A stretch of 64,000 nucleotides of DNA from the NCBI GenBank assembly GCA_948567375.1, contig OX419758.1:12529001-12593000 (forward strand), written 5' to 3'. This stretch comes from Lunularia cruciata. Its lineage: Eukaryota > Streptophyta > Marchantiopsida > Lunulariales > Lunulariaceae. A program made the position numbers and the translations under genes. The notes under the pieces were generated by a model that had not been told where the DNA came from, made no database searches, and saw only the letters and a program-made list of their open reading frames with translations. Shown one piece after another: positions 1-11,456 of the stretch. The number at the start of each line of letters is the position of its first letter. The first letter of the stretch is position 1.

Positions 1-232
1 AGCTCCACTACCAACCACCGCTACTCTAGAAGCATGAACCATATCATCCATACTCTCACAAAGTATGGCAGCCAACCGGAACAATGAAGTACTATAGCAA
101 GGCAAGTGTACAAGATCAACTCCCAATGTCATTGGCTAAGAACAAAGGATAGGGCATAATCCTTTGAGCCACCCCCAACATCAAGCTAGACTCAATAGGT
201 GTAATAGTATGTGGTTTACTAGTATGTATTCC
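1..232 (-). mobile_element. B1 relic, fragment left of insertion A
   Basis: This stretch aligns base by base with about 42,450-42,680, where the same sequence runs on without interruption into the B2 gag region. It is therefore the left part of an old minus-strand gypsy-like element (B1) that continues beyond the window start. No open frame survives. Its right edge at 232 is the insertion point of element A; the rest of B1 resumes at 8,018. Confidence 0.75.
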
Positions 233-924
233 TGTGAGCCGGCCTGTCTCTCACTAAGGATGAACCTCTGATGGCTATTATGGTAGCGCACCATGCACTA
301 AGAAGGCAAGGAACCCAAATTCCATCATACTCCTCCAAGGCTAACACTCCAAGACTCAAGACATTGCTCACTAGAGAACTCAATGAGAGAGAGATAGTTG
401 CAAATGAAAGGATGATGAGTACCTCCTCACTCCTTGTTTACATACTTGTGAAATAGTTACGTACCAAATTTACTAATTACCATAGTAACTCAAGTTACTA
501 GACTAAAAGTCAAGTAAAGTCAAAAAGTAGAAAGGAATATCCATTCATATGGGCATATTCTCCTAAGCATGTGGTCTTATTTTGACCCAACCACTAAGTC
601 AAGGATTCCTTCAAATGGGCTATCCTTGGACTAAAGAAGAATCCAAAACAAAAAGGCTTGCGGGCCCAAGAGTTCTCAACTCTTCCTTCAAAGCCAAACA
701 CCTAGGAATAATACCAAGTCAACACACTAAAATCCAAAATAGTGGTGCTCATCTTTTCTACTTCCTCTAAAGTAAAGTCCCCTCTATCTTAGCTATGACT
801 AACTTTAGCTAACCATGACTAATATAGAACCATCCTTTATCTCTATATAAATAATATCTCTTAAGTACTTGTAATACCAAGCTAAATATCACAATACCAC
901 ACACATGCACAAATGGGTGTAACA
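233..924 (-). repeat. Element A 3' LTR
   Basis: Matches 7,326-8,017 over its full 692 bp with about 22 substitutions and no indels. In element orientation it is the downstream LTR. The bases just before it on the minus strand (925-937 on plus) read as a short purine-rich run, GGGAGTAAA, a plausible polypurine tract. A TATA-like TTTATATAGAG lies on the minus strand near 845-860. Confidence 0.95.
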
Positions 925-972
925 TTTACTCCCGGACTAAGTTTTCACTTTGTCCTCAAAGTGAAGGCCTCT

Positions 973-1527
973 CTACCTTCTATGGTACATCTTCAACTTA
1001 TCATGGTTAATCCTATCAAAGTGTCTTCCTCCCAACTCCTTGAGATCATAGGTGTAATTGCCCCACACCTTCTCTACTATGAAAGGTCCAAAGTACTTAG
1101 GCAAAAACTTCTTTTGCACTCTCTTGAATCGAATGGAATCAAACAACATTACCCAATCACCTTCTTTGAAAGGCTCCACCTTCTTCTTTCCTTGCCTCTT
1201 GTCATAGCTCTCCTTTTGTTTCCTTTGGGCTTGCTCCACTCAAACCATAGCAACTGCTCTTGCCTCTTCCAACTCCATGAGTTGATCTTTCCTTGACTTC
1301 TTTGCATCACCTCCTTGTGCTTTCTTCAATCTCCTATGAATGCTTTGGAAGGTAGGAAGATCAAAGTGAATAGGTAAGGTAGACTCAATACCATACACCA
1401 ATTGAAATGGAGAATATCCGATGGAAGTCTTCATGGTTGTCCTATACTCCCACAAAATTGCATGGATCCTCTTGTCCCAATGATGTTTAGCCCCTCCATT
1501 TTTGCATCTTTGGCCAACATCATGCAC
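973..1527 (-). pseudogene. Element A integrase C-terminal part, frameshifted from pol
   Basis: This is the tail of the integrase, in a different frame from the main pol ORF. It covers the last part of the catalytic region (motif TSIGYSPFQLVYG, typical just after the DDE glutamate in gypsy integrases) and the C-terminal domain with GPFIVEKVWGNYTYDL. The frame switch lies near 1,490-1,500. A TGA at 1,240-1,242 interrupts this part once more. The frame ends at 973 without a chromodomain, about 50 bp before the 3' LTR. Confidence 0.85.
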
Positions 1528-4070
1528 AAAGTCTGATTGGTTCTCTCTGCCAAGCCATTGGAATTTGGCTTATAGGATGTAGTTACTCTATGTGTGATAG
1601 AGAAATGTTGTAGCATTGCTGTAGTAGTGCTTCTTGTAAACTCTCCTCCTCTATCAAAAACCAACTCCAATGGGCATCCAAACCTAGTGATAATGCGTTC
1701 ATAAAGAAATCTACACACTTCATCTTCATTCTTGTCCCTCAATGGTCTAGCCTCAACCCACTTGGTAAGGTAATTAGTAACTACCACAATGTACCGATAG
1801 TTCCTTGGGGTTCTATTGAGAGGACCTACAAAATCAATTCCCCACTTCTCAAAAGGTCCTAGCAATGGAATTGATCTAAGTGGTGGAGTGGATGTAGACT
1901 TTCTAGCAAAATCTTGACAAACATGACAAGTTTTGCAATAATCAAGACAATCCTTGAAAATCCCTCTCCAATGGTAACCTTCATCTAGAATCTTGCAAGC
2001 AGTCACCTTTCCTGCAAAGTGTCCTCCACATACTAAACCTTCATGAAACTCCTTTATGGGTAGGATAGACTCTTCCTTACCCACTGCTCTTCGAAGTAGA
2101 CCATCTGCTCCTTGGTGAAAAAGAATATCCTCCACCATTGTGTAAGGTCTAGATCTTGCTGCAAGGGCCTTCCTCTCCCTAACATGCATCCCTTCTGGAT
2201 AGTTACCTCTTATCACAAAATCCACAATCTCCTTGTACTCCATTGGAACCTCTTGAGTGATTGAGATTGTCATGAGCTCCTCATCTGGGAAGGAATCATC
2301 CACTGGCTCATCTCCATCATGATCATAGGCTCTAGATAACAAATCAGCATTTGCATATTTCTTTCCTGACCTATCTTCAATGGTGTAGTCATACTCAGAC
2401 AAGAGTATCATCCACCTTGCTAGTCTCCCTTCAACATTAGGCTTGTTGAAGATGTACTTCAAAGCCTTGTGATCCGTGACAATGGTGGCTTTCCCTCCAA
2501 TCAAGTAGTGTCTAAACTTCTTGAGACCAAAGATCACTGCCAACCCTTCTCTCTCCGTGACAGAGTAGTTCTTCTCTACTGAAACCATCTGCCTACTAGC
2601 ATAAGCTATTGGATGATCATGCCTAGCTTGGTCTAATTGACTAAGAGTGCATCCTATAGCTACATTAGAAGCATTAGTGTAGAGGATGAAAGGATTACTC
2701 CAATCAGGTTTAGCAAGAATTGGAGCTACAACAAGGGATTGCTTGAGCTCCTCAAAAGCTTTGAGAGCCTCCTTGTCCTCCAAAATCACCATGTAATCTA
2801 CACCCTTCTTCATGTAGGTGGTCAATGCATAAGCCTTGTTGGAAAATGAGAAGATGAACCTCCTATAGTATCCAACCATCCCCAAGAATTGGTGTAACTT
2901 TGTCAAGCTTGAAGGGAATGGAAGGTCTGAGATTTTCCTCACCTTCTCTATATCAACTGCTATTCCATCCTTGGAGATGATGTGCCCCAAAAGTAGACCT
3001 TCTTCACATCCAAAAATGCACTTCTTTGGGTTGAGTGATGCATTTTCCTCATCCAAGCATTGCAAGACTTTGATTAGGTGCTCAAAGTGCTCCTCCTTGC
3101 TCCCATAGACACAAAAGTCATCAATGAAGTCTCTCACAAATTTCCCAATGAAAGGTTCAAATACCTTGTTCATGAACCATTGGAATGTGGCTGGAGCATT
3201 GCAAAGCCCAAAAGGCATGACCTTGAAAGCATAAGTTCCCCAAGGTGTGGTGAACGTGGTGAGTTGTTGATGCTCTGGTGCAATCTTGATTTGGTTGTAT
3301 CCACTATAACCATCTCCAAAACTATACCTCTCATGACTTGCAACCTCCTCCAAGATCTCATCAATGAATGGCAATGGGTAGTAGTCCTTCTTGGTAACAG
3401 CATTAAGCTTCTTGTAATCCACACATACCCAAAGCTTGCCATTCTTTTTTTTCACAATGACAATTGGAGACACCCATTCTGAATTCTCTACCTCAAAGAT
3501 AAATCCAGCCTCCTTGAGCTTATCAATCTCCTCCTTAACAACCAAAGATATTGGTGGGCTAATGCGATGTTGCTTTTGGTGGATTGGTCTTGCATGTGAC
3601 TCCACCTCTATCTTGTGCTCCTCCAAGGTGACTTCCATCAAATCCTTGTAACTAAAAGCAAACACATGGATGAACTTGCAGAAAATCTCCTCAAATCTTA
3701 CCTTCTCCTCCTTGGTAACATTTGGGCCATACTTGAGGGTAGATAACCTTCTCTCTACCTCCTCAAGTGTCAATGGTGATTTGTTTGGGTCCTTCAAAAC
3801 CTCTGGCTTAGGTGCAAAATCCATAGCACACAAAGGATACACATCTGAATCAGATTCAGATTCATCCTCCTCCATGGAAGTCTCCTCTTCCATGCTTGTG
3901 TCCACACTTGAAGCTCCTTCTTCAAAATCTGATTCCCAATAATCAGAAGATGGTGTGTCTGAATGTGAAGTGTTGGTGGTGTTAGTCACAGGAACTGTGA
4001 CTCTATGGTTTGATGGCCCAATCCTCAAGTACCCTTTGTTCCATCGATCAATTGTGCGTGCTCCTCTCAA
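1431..4070 (-). pseudogene. Element A pol: reverse transcriptase, RNase H, integrase
   Basis: The longest open frame in the window, about 880 codons. Domains in order: an acidic linker; RT (about residues 165-370) with DGYSGYNQI, MPFGLCNAPATFQ and the active-site FIDD (YxDD type); RNase H (about 450-570) with VTDHKALKY; integrase (about 640 onward) with an HHCC finger (HEGLVCGGH then CKTCHVC), GIDFVGP, FDRGGEF and GLAERTNQT, which give D, D and E. The usual first RNase H aspartate (YTDAS) reads YTNAS, a likely lesion. A TAA lies just upstream of GRPWL, the motif normally linking protease to RT, so the frame is cut from gag-protease. Translation runs off frame before the integrase end near 1,495. 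Largely intact but broken. Confidence 0.93.
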
Positions 4071-5044
4071 CCATGGCCTCCCAAGAAGTTAGCATAGCTT
4101 GAGTCCTTCAAGACTTGGAAAGTCATGAGATTTTGAACTCCCATAACTGAAACTACCACTTTATCCATCATCCCTACTGGTCAAACTTGTTGCTTGTTTA
4201 CCATGCTCACCACAAATGTTAAAGGTCTTGAGTGTATCATACCCAACTTCTTCATCAACCTTTCAAACATGGCATTTACTGTTGATCCTCCATCAACCAA
4301 TGCATCCTTGATGTTGTGACCATTCACTCTCACATCAATCTTGGAGGCATATTCACAAGCCTCCCATGGTGCTGGCTTGGCATCCACCACCCCCATTGAT
4401 ATTGGAACTTTTGCCTTCTTCTTCCTCTTGCTCCTTGTAGAACTCAAACCACCTCTAAGCTCCTTTCTCAAGGTAGGGTTCAAAGCAATTAATTGGCCCA
4501 CTGTGATGTTAGCCTTGTGACTACCAACATCCTCCAACACATTGTAGTTCCATTGTTGCTTTGAGATCAAGAAGTCCTCCATCCCCAACTTCTTCCTTGG
4601 AGTCTTTGTTGTTGATGGTGTTGAGGTGCAAGTGCTCCTAGTAGACATAGGAGTATCCTTGCTTGGAGTGAATCCTTGAGAAGAATGAACATCCTCTGCA
4701 AAACGAGCTCTCTTCTTCTCTTGTGCCAAAAGCTCCAAATTAAGACCCTTGGAGTTTGAGCACTCTTCCTTCTCATACTTGCTCTCAACCACATCTATGG
4801 ATGCTATCTCCTTACCTTTGTTGGAATTAGGAGCCACTTGGGTTTCACTACCTCCTTCTTTCCCTCTATTGGCTCCCTCATAACCCCTTCCTCCATGGTA
4901 AGTGGAATTTGGGCAATTCCTTTGGATATGGCCTCTTCCTCCACAACCAAAACAATTTCTATCATTGAAATTGTTGGCTAGTTGGCCTCCTCTATATAGA
5001 TAGTTTCCATAACTCCTAGGCCCTCTCCCTACATTCTGATCCAC
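4071..5044 (-). pseudogene. Element A gag C-terminus (zinc knuckle) and protease
   Basis: This continues the gag frame after one in-frame TGA (5,057-5,059). Residues about 30-45 from the track start hold a CCHC zinc knuckle, CFGCGGRGHIQRNC, which binds RNA during particle packaging. A Ser/Thr/Lys-rich linker follows, then a retropepsin-like region with ALVDGGSTVNAMF, where VDGGS stands for the DTGAS active site. The frame stops at 4,181; protease sequence can still be traced through 4,071-4,180 to a GRPWL-like end, with a further stop. The VDGGS variant is common in plant gypsy proteases, so the active aspartate itself is kept. Confidence 0.88.
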
Positions 5045-5056
5045 CTCTCTCTTCTC

Positions 5057-5797
5057 TCATAGTTGCACCACATTGATCTTGAGATCCGCAAGTTGTTCTG
5101 TGATGGTTTGAAGTGGATCTTTTGGTGGAGGTGCAAGAACTGGAGCAACCACTACTTGTGGTGCAACCCTTGCCACCAAAGTATCAGAAGTTCCACCATA
5201 CTTGTAGCCTTGAGGAGTATGCACAACCTCCTTCACCACCAAATCACTCTCATCTCCTTCCAAACTCTCCTCCATATGAACTGCGATCTTGATAGCTTCA
5301 ACCTTGGAAGAAGGTTTCTCATATCTCACCTTGCTTCTAATTTGTGGTCTAAACCCTCTCACAAAATTCTTGGTGAGCATGGCTCCTATGCCAATCATTG
5401 TAGTCTCCACATCATCCCCACCCTTCCTCAACACCATGTGAAATCTGGACTCTAACTTTTCCACTCTTTTCACATAGACTCTCACTTTCTCTCCTTCTCC
5501 TTGCTTGAGAAATGCAACCTCACTCATCAATCTCTCATAACTCTCATCAAGAAGAAAGTTCTCAATGAGTGCTGAAGTCAAAGTCTCCCAAGACTCCTCT
5601 TCCCCATCTCTCCTCTCTCTCTTTTGGTATTCTGATTCATACCATGTAAGTGCTGCATCCTCAAAGAAATCTGGTAATAATGAGGCCCACTCATTCTTCC
5701 TCCTCTCATTGTTTCCTATGCAAGCTCTCTTGAAGTCTCTCACAAAGGCCTCCACATCTTCTCCATCCTTGCTAAAGAAAACTGGAAGTTTCCCCAT
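5057..5797 (-). pseudogene. Element A gag, capsid region
   Basis: About 246 codons from MGKLPVFF to the in-frame TGA at 5,057-5,059. The region DFFEDAALTWYESEY, followed by WETLTSALIENF and FVRGFRPQIRS, is the usual pattern of a Retrotrans_gag capsid domain: a conserved Trp, then a second W..L...F, then a GLRP-like helix. The start chosen is the first ATG after the long leader. Frame and composition match the zinc-knuckle part that follows 12 bp after the stop, so they were one gag gene. Confidence 0.88.
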
Positions 5798-6046
5798 CTT
5801 AACCTCTCACTATCTTTCTTTCTCTCAATTTTTTTTCTCTTTTCTTTTCTCTCACTCTATTACTAATAGAGTATATACATGACTAACACCATCTGAGAAT
5901 AATCCACTCTAGGGAACAAAAAAGGTTTAGGTTGCTCCAAGATTTCTATAGCAACATCAAATCCTAGAGTGCATGTTAATCTAACTCTCATGGATAGTTT
6001 ATCCATAAGTTGAAAGATTATCTCTATCACTAATCTTAGAACTAGC

Positions 6047-6397
6047 TTATGAAGGTGGTAGTATTTTTGTAGCATTACTAAGACTCTCTCCAAGATCCTT
6101 CACCAAAGTATCCAAAAGTGCTTTTACTCCACTACACTCATGTCCTTTTGGAAGTCCTTCCACTCCACAAACCTCACACAACTCCTTGGTCTTAGATCTT
6201 CTCCCTCCTAATCTTGGTGAAGAAGGTCCAACATGCAAACCCAAGTCAAGTAAGCCTCTCCTTTCCCTCAATCTCTTGCTCTCAAAGGTCAATGGACATG
6301 AACTTTCCTTATGTCCATTCTTTCCACATAAAAAGCACTTAGACTCACTCTTTCCTCCAAGTGGTGTAGGTTTTTGGATCCTCTCAACACTCTCTTT
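6047..6397 (-). pseudogene. Leader ORF with an additional CCHC zinc knuckle (element A)
   Basis: Upstream of gag, inside the transcribed leader, the minus strand has about 117 codons open. It encodes a canonical knuckle CFLCGKNGHKESSC at 6,296-6,337, then a second Cys/His cluster CEVCGVEGLPKGHEC, and ends KILPPS before a stop at 6,047. This knuckle differs from the gag knuckle of the same element. The open stretch begins after a TGA near 6,397, and I see no good ATG before the knuckle, so it may be an exon-like fragment or a decayed ORF. It could be a captured gene piece or a second gag-like gene. The motifs are seen; any function is unknown. Confidence 0.6.
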
Positions 6398-7302
6398 TCT
6401 TCAAATCCACCCCTACAATCACCTCAAACCCTTGGTGAACCTTGCATAATCTAAATTTCCACTCTTGATGACCCCCCATGTTCCCAAGATGAATCTAAAC
6501 ACTCAAACATGCTTTTTGTTGATCTCAAACTCCTCATGTATGAGATCTCCACTCTACAGAATTGACCCTTCCTCACAATGTCACTCAAATCTCCCAACCA
6601 GTATGTCACACTCCTCTGAAATTTTTCACACTTGATCAAAACTCTAGGGCGTCCTTCCCTACAAAATTTCAGATCTTTTCATCGAGCTATTTGGCCTAGA
6701 CACTTTTCTATTCAGCACACATATTTCAGATTTGGTCTCAAAACCACCCCCCCTCACTTCAAAAACTTATAACTCCCTATGCAAGAACGATCTCTCTCTA
6801 ATTTTTGTGGCAGCAGGTAGGATACAAGGCACTAAATTTTCTTGGAAATTCACTGAAAATTGAAGAAATGGCAGACTCTATACAATTTTCGAGAGAACAT
6901 GCAGTTGCGGGAGCACTTTTCCCTATCAACTTTCAAAAATTCTAGCCTAGTGCACATAGTATCTCTCACAATAATTTCATGTGTGCTTACTGAAAGATAA
7001 CCCAAGCTATCATGTGTAGAAAATTCAAGTCTAGATCTCAAACTTGAGATTTTGCCCAAAATCACCTTAATCCCCAAAATCTGCAATCCATCTCACACAA
7101 TCTCTCCAATTCCTCTCATGTGTACAAGATGTACAACATCACCTCAGAGACATCATAATGAACTAAAGGGTATACAAATGGATCTTGGTTCTCTAACATA
7201 AGTTTAACCCTCTCTTCTCCTAGTTCTCTCCGAGTGAGCTCTCATAGCCTCCTTCTTCCTAATGTAGAATTGAACGCGGAACATTATCTTGCCTTCTAGA
7301 GA
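6398..7302 (-). other. Element A 5' leader, no gene
   Basis: This is untranslated leader between the primer site and the zinc-knuckle ORF. It has only short open frames without recognisable domains. Long leaders of this kind occur in many plant gypsy elements. Confidence 0.6.
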
Positions 7303-7321
7303 GGTCACGGCAATAGAACCA
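7303..7321 (-). other. Element A candidate primer-binding site
   Basis: Four bases inside the 5' LTR, the minus strand reads TGGTTCTATTGCCGTGACC. It starts with the TGG that pairs with a tRNA CCA end, and it shares TTGCCG with the tRNA-Asp-type primer site known from Athila-like elements. It is not the initiator-Met site seen in elements C, F and H. The exact primer tRNA is not certain. Confidence 0.5.
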
Positions 7322-7325
7322 AAAA

Positions 7326-8017
7326 TGTGAGCCGGCCTGTCTCTCACTCAGGATGAACCTCTGATGGCTATTATGGTAGCGCACCATGGACTAAGAAGAC
7401 AAGGAACCCAAATTCCATCATACTCCTCCAAGGCTAACACTCCAAGACTCAAGACATTGCTCACTAGAGAACTCAATGAGAGAGAGATAGTTGCAAATGA
7501 AAGGATGATGAGTACCTCCTCACCCCTTGTTTATATACTTGTGAAATAGTTACGTACCAAAGTTACTAATTACCATAGTAACTCAAGTTCCTAGACTAAA
7601 AGTCAAGTAAAGTCAAAAAGTAGAAAGGGATATCCATTCATATAGGCATATTCCCCTAAGCATGTGGTCTTATCTTGACCCAACCACTAAGTCAAGGATT
7701 CCTTCACATAGGCTATCCTTGGACTAAAGAAGAATCCAAAAAAAAAAGGCTTGCGGGCCCAAGAGTTCTCAACTCTTCCTTCAAAGCCAAACACCTAGGA
7801 ATAATACCAAGTCAACACACTAAAATCCAAAATAGTGGTGCTCATCTTTTCTACTTCTTCTAAAGTAAAGTCCCATCTATCTTAGCTATGACTAAATTTA
7901 GCTAATTATGACTAATATAGAATAATCCTTTATCTCTATATAAATAATATCTCTTAAGTACTTGTAATACCAAGCTAAATATCACAATACCACACACATG
8001 CACAAATGGGTGTTACA
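7326..8017 (-). repeat. Element A 5' LTR
   Basis: Full-length 692-bp partner of 233-924. In element orientation this is the promoter-bearing copy. The differences from the 3' copy are mostly C/T and G/A transitions, as expected for methylated repeats. A 301-bp piece of this LTR family also occurs at 41,305-41,605. Confidence 0.95.
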
Positions 8018-9828
8018 GCCCATCATGCATCCCATCACCACCTACCACACCTACATTAGGACATCTAAGAGCCATGGATGTTATCTACAATGCCTTTGAG
8101 AGATTAAAAGACTAAGGGAGTCTGACCTATCTACAAGCCTCTCCTCTTTGTAGGTCCAACTCCATTGATGCTTCTCTAGGCTCTAGAGCACGTATTGCAC
8201 TCCTAATCACTATGGTAGATGCATCTACTTGAGTTGCTCCGCACATGAAGTCCAAGATGTCTCTATCACCAACATATGAGGTAGAAGCCTCAACATCCAA
8301 ATCTGATCTCCTCTAAGCTATGGCCATGCTAGCCAATCTCTGCTCCAATTGCTCAATCCAAGTAGCCATGGTTGTATTGGAAGTAAAGGCAGGTATTGCA
8401 CCCCTACCAGGTATGGATCCTCTACCACCACCTCTACCATCTTGTCCTCCATGACTTGGAGCTCCTCTACTACCTACCATAGCAACCCTACCACTCCGTA
8501 ACTCCAAGCGTAGGTCAAAGCATCAGTCACTAGTGTGACCAAATCTATAGCAATGCTCACACTATGTGCTGGTTGGGATGCACTAGAGGTATCAAGTCCG
8601 CTACCATGAGTGCACTCTCTCTTGTGGTGAGGTCCACTACAAGCTCTGCAAGCAACACCACCACTCATTGGCTGCTATTGACCTGAAAATGAAGGTGAGG
8701 GTCTAGCTACACTAGAGCCTCCACTCACTCCATAGGATCTAGGTTGTCCACCGTATCCTTGAAAACCAACATGGCATGGTGTACTTTGTTGCTTTCTAAA
8801 AGAAGTAACAACTGTGGATGAGGTCTCCCTACCAAATTCAGATGTCACCACTCTCTCCTCCACCATGTTGAGCTCAATATGCTCAACCAAACCAAAGACC
8901 ATTGCCAAAGTAGCATGTAACAACATATCATCATGGACTCTACGTCACAACTCCCTATCTAGTATCCTATACCAAAACTAGACTGCTTGGGCCTCAATAA
9001 CTCCTTGAGTAAAATTGATTTTTTGTCTCATGTGAGTGTATACCTCATGTAGGCTCTCTCTAGCCTTCCATCAGAAACCTTGCAATCTCCTCAACTTGTT
9101 AGTCTGCACTCCTTGGTAGTTTTGCCTCAAACATTGGAAAAAATCTGCTATAGGATTAAACCCCAATACTACACCACTTCCTATAGTGGTACCTCTACTT
9201 ATAGTAGCACCATCTCCAAGGGATCCACCAACACTACTAGAGTTAAAACTTATGAGTACTACCAATCTACCCCTAAAAACCAAGCCTAAAGTGATGGAGA
9301 CCTAGTTTGGAGACCAATGCTATCTCCATAGCTCAATCTCCTCCAAGTGAGCTCTCATGAACTTATGATATTCATCCATCAGAGGACCCTCCAAGTGTTG
9401 AAACAACCCTTGCCATGCCATGAATAATTTAAACAAAGTCAAGTTTTGCATTTGCTACAAATCATACCAACTATTAAACTCTTGGATGAAGTCATCCAAC
9501 TCAATGGTAACCATTGTACCAAAGTAATGCTTTGGCTATAAATATTATCCATGTCCTACAACAACAATGCGGACACACCAAGTGCACTCTCAATTGGATC
9601 AACTCTTGTATCAAACTCCAACTCAAAGTCAATCTCTTCTCTCATTGGGACTTGAGATACAAGTTGATACCGAGGATCACTCTAAGTAAACCCACTGCGT
9701 ACTACAATGCTATTGCCTCTAGAATCCTTAAAAAACTCCATCTTGACAAAGTAACCAAAAATTGCAAATTATAACCATAACCACCGCCAGTACTCCACCA
9801 AGAATCACCACCAAGTGCCAACACTACT
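8018..9828 (-). pseudogene. B1 gag relic (old gypsy-like element)
   Basis: Collinear with 42,680-44,420. Read on the minus strand, fragments follow one another as in a gag protein: AWQGLFQHLEGPLMDEYHKF near 9,360-9,420; LRQNYQGVQTNKLRRLQGF near 9,071-9,140; HDDMLLHATLAMVFGL near 8,880-8,940; then a Ser/Gly-rich stretch and a Cys/His cluster CRACSGPHHKREC near 8,610-8,650 (CX2CX4HX3C, one residue short of the classic knuckle). An Arg/Gly-rich tail follows to 8,313. Stops interrupt every 60-90 codons, so this is a dead gene. It resumes here after the insertion of A and stops at 9,828, where C was inserted. Confidence 0.65.
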
Positions 9829-10254
9829 TGTAACAATATGGAGTTTAGCGACGAAGTTAGTAGGGCTAGCAAAGTAGCAAATAAGAAAAACTAGGCTAGA
9901 ATATTCCAAAAGTATCTAAGAAGCTTCTTGGGAAGCTTTTTGGCTAGCTTAGCTTGCACCTCAAGTAAGTAGCTTCTAGAAGGAGGCTTCTAGAAGCTTC
10001 TAACTAGCTTAGCTTGCATGCCAAGTAGGTGGTTTCTAGAAGGAAGCTTCTTGAGAAGCTTCTTAGTTAACTTGGCTTGCACTCTAAGAAAGCGGCTTGA
10101 AGAAGCTTCTTGAGAAGCTTCTCAAGGGCCTTGTATACTACCTATAAATACCAAAGCCAAAGCTCATGCTAGGCATTTGAAGTTTTCCCTCATTCAAGTG
10201 TCCCAATGTGAGCTTCCATTCTTCTATTTCTCTCCGTGGTCACGGTCTTTTACA
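9829..10254 (+). repeat. Element C 5' LTR
   Basis: Starts TGTAACAATATGG and ends GTCTTTTACA. A TATA box, TATAAATA, lies at 10,143-10,150. The U3 part upstream is crowded with AAGCTT palindromes and GAAnnTTC modules. The same LTR type flanks H and F and forms the solo LTR at 50,903. Confidence 0.93.
9988..10000 (+). promoter_or_regulatory. Heat-shock-element-like triple module in C 5' LTR
   Basis: TTCTAGAAGCTTC is a perfect three-unit TTCnnGAAnnTTC array, the consensus bound by heat shock factors. Two-unit versions lie on either side (TTCTAGAA at 9,974-9,981; GAAGCTTC pairs near 10,040-10,120), all within about 170 bp upstream of the TATA box. Binding is inferred from the motif only. Confidence 0.5.
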
Positions 10255-10255
10255 T

Positions 10256-10267
10256 TGGTATTAGAGC
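10256..10267 (+). other. Element C primer-binding site (initiator Met tRNA type)
   Basis: TGGTATTAGAGC follows the 5' LTR after one T. It differs by one C-to-T change from TGGTATCAGAGC, the site complementary to the 3' end of plant initiator methionine tRNA. The change looks like deamination. Confidence 0.9.
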
Positions 10268-11456
10268 AAGAATGGGATGGATGGAATTTATAGACCACCA
10301 AATCCACTTCCGCCAAACCATTGGGATTTTCATGTCCAGATATTACCCAAGCATCATTTCATCCAATTGATCACCTTGTGTTTTGGGTGGGATTTTCTGC
10401 ATATGATCACCTTGTCTGAGGAACCCTTCATACTTCCGGTTGTAACTTATGAAGACCGGTGGATGTGCTGCATCTATGTGTTAATAAATTATATAAATTG
10501 AGAGTAATGGGATAGAGTAGTAGCCATAGCAGCAATATTGGGCATTATCCTTGTGATACAACAACAAATCAAGCACCTTACTCAATTGTTGGATGAACAA
10601 GAGCACCAACAACAAGAGCACATAGAGAGCACCAATTCGAGATAGAGAAGATGGCATCTGATTTCCAAAAACCAAGGTGTTTGAAGGAAAGAATCTTTCA
10701 GGCACAATGGAGAATTTTGTGTTTGACTATGAATATTACTTTGAAGCCACCAATCTTCAAGATGAACAAAAATAGATTCTCTTGGCTTTCAACCAATTGG
10801 ATGGTGTGGCAAAACTTTGGTGGCAATTCTGAGTGGAGCGAGCTAAACAATGGATTGTTGCACCAATTTTGACATGGGCAGAATTCAAGGATACAATACT
10901 TGGCCAATTTCAAACTATAAATGCTACCCAAGCCGCACAAGATAAATTGGCAAAGTTGAAGCAGATTGGCTTTGTAAAGTGCTACATCACACAATTTTAG
11001 AACATCATCATGCAAAATTCTAGATATACAAGAAGGTGAAGTTTTGGATTGATTTGTGCAAGGATTGAAGTCACAAATCAAATTGGAGGTGACCATGTGA
11101 GAACTAAAAAATGTGAAAGAAGCCATGCAATTGGCTGAACGCTTTGATTCCTTGGTTGCAACAACATGGTCTTGACCTTGACCTACACAAAGCCTACCAA
11201 TACACTACGCATGGGTGGAGGAATTGGCACCAATGAAGATTGATGCTATCCAATAGAGACCACTTGGTACATTGGATAGAGAAAGATTGCAACAAAATGG
11301 AGGTTTTTTTTATTATCATCAAGTTAGACATCGCAATGTTGAATGTCCACTTAGGAATGGGTGACCCCAACAAGTTTCCAAAATGGAGTTTGTGGAATAG
11401 AATGATCAAGGAAACAAGGAATCCCAATAGGAGATTTTGAGCCGCCTATTGGAAGC
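10268..11456 (+). pseudogene. Element C gag relic
   Basis: Spread over three frames, the plus strand gives gag pieces: FDYEYYFEATNLQDEQK near 10,720-10,780, an RxWxxW-like region near 10,800-10,870, TWAEFKDTILGQF near 10,870-10,910, and DKLAKLKQIGF near 10,940-10,970. A decayed knuckle follows near 11,300-11,340, where the cysteine positions are partly lost but YYHQVRHRNVECP is readable. The same blocks occur in H (36,860-38,046) and reversed in F (52,800-53,760). Confidence 0.75.

Larger units (their letters stand above)
233..8017 (-). mobile_element. Element A: nearly complete Ty3/gypsy LTR retrotransposon
   Basis: Two 692-bp direct repeats bound the element; on the minus strand each starts TGTAACA or TGTTACA and ends CTCACA. 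In minus-strand order come the 5' LTR, a primer site, a long leader, gag, protease, reverse transcriptase, RNase H, integrase, a purine-rich stretch and the 3' LTR. The integrase ends without a chromodomain. That and the DGYSGYNQI motif in RT fit the non-chromovirus (Athila/Tat-like) branch of plant Ty3/gypsy; the placement is inference. About 22 of 692 LTR positions differ by my count, so it is the youngest large insertion here. A clean target duplication is not visible (ATTCC on the left, GCCC on the right). The reading frames carry at least two in-frame stops, a frameshift and a stop between protease and RT, so it should not be autonomous now. Confidence 0.95.

Noticed and set aside
3078-3482. 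Plus-strand ORF of 134 codons
   Set aside because: It lies opposite the element A RT core; the minus-strand frame has all RT motifs, so this is a shadow.
9900-10130. AGAAGCTTCT palindromes as transcription terminators or a CRISPR array
   Set aside because: Spacers are not unique sequences of uniform size, the context is a plant LTR, and hairpin terminators of the bacterial type do not apply.
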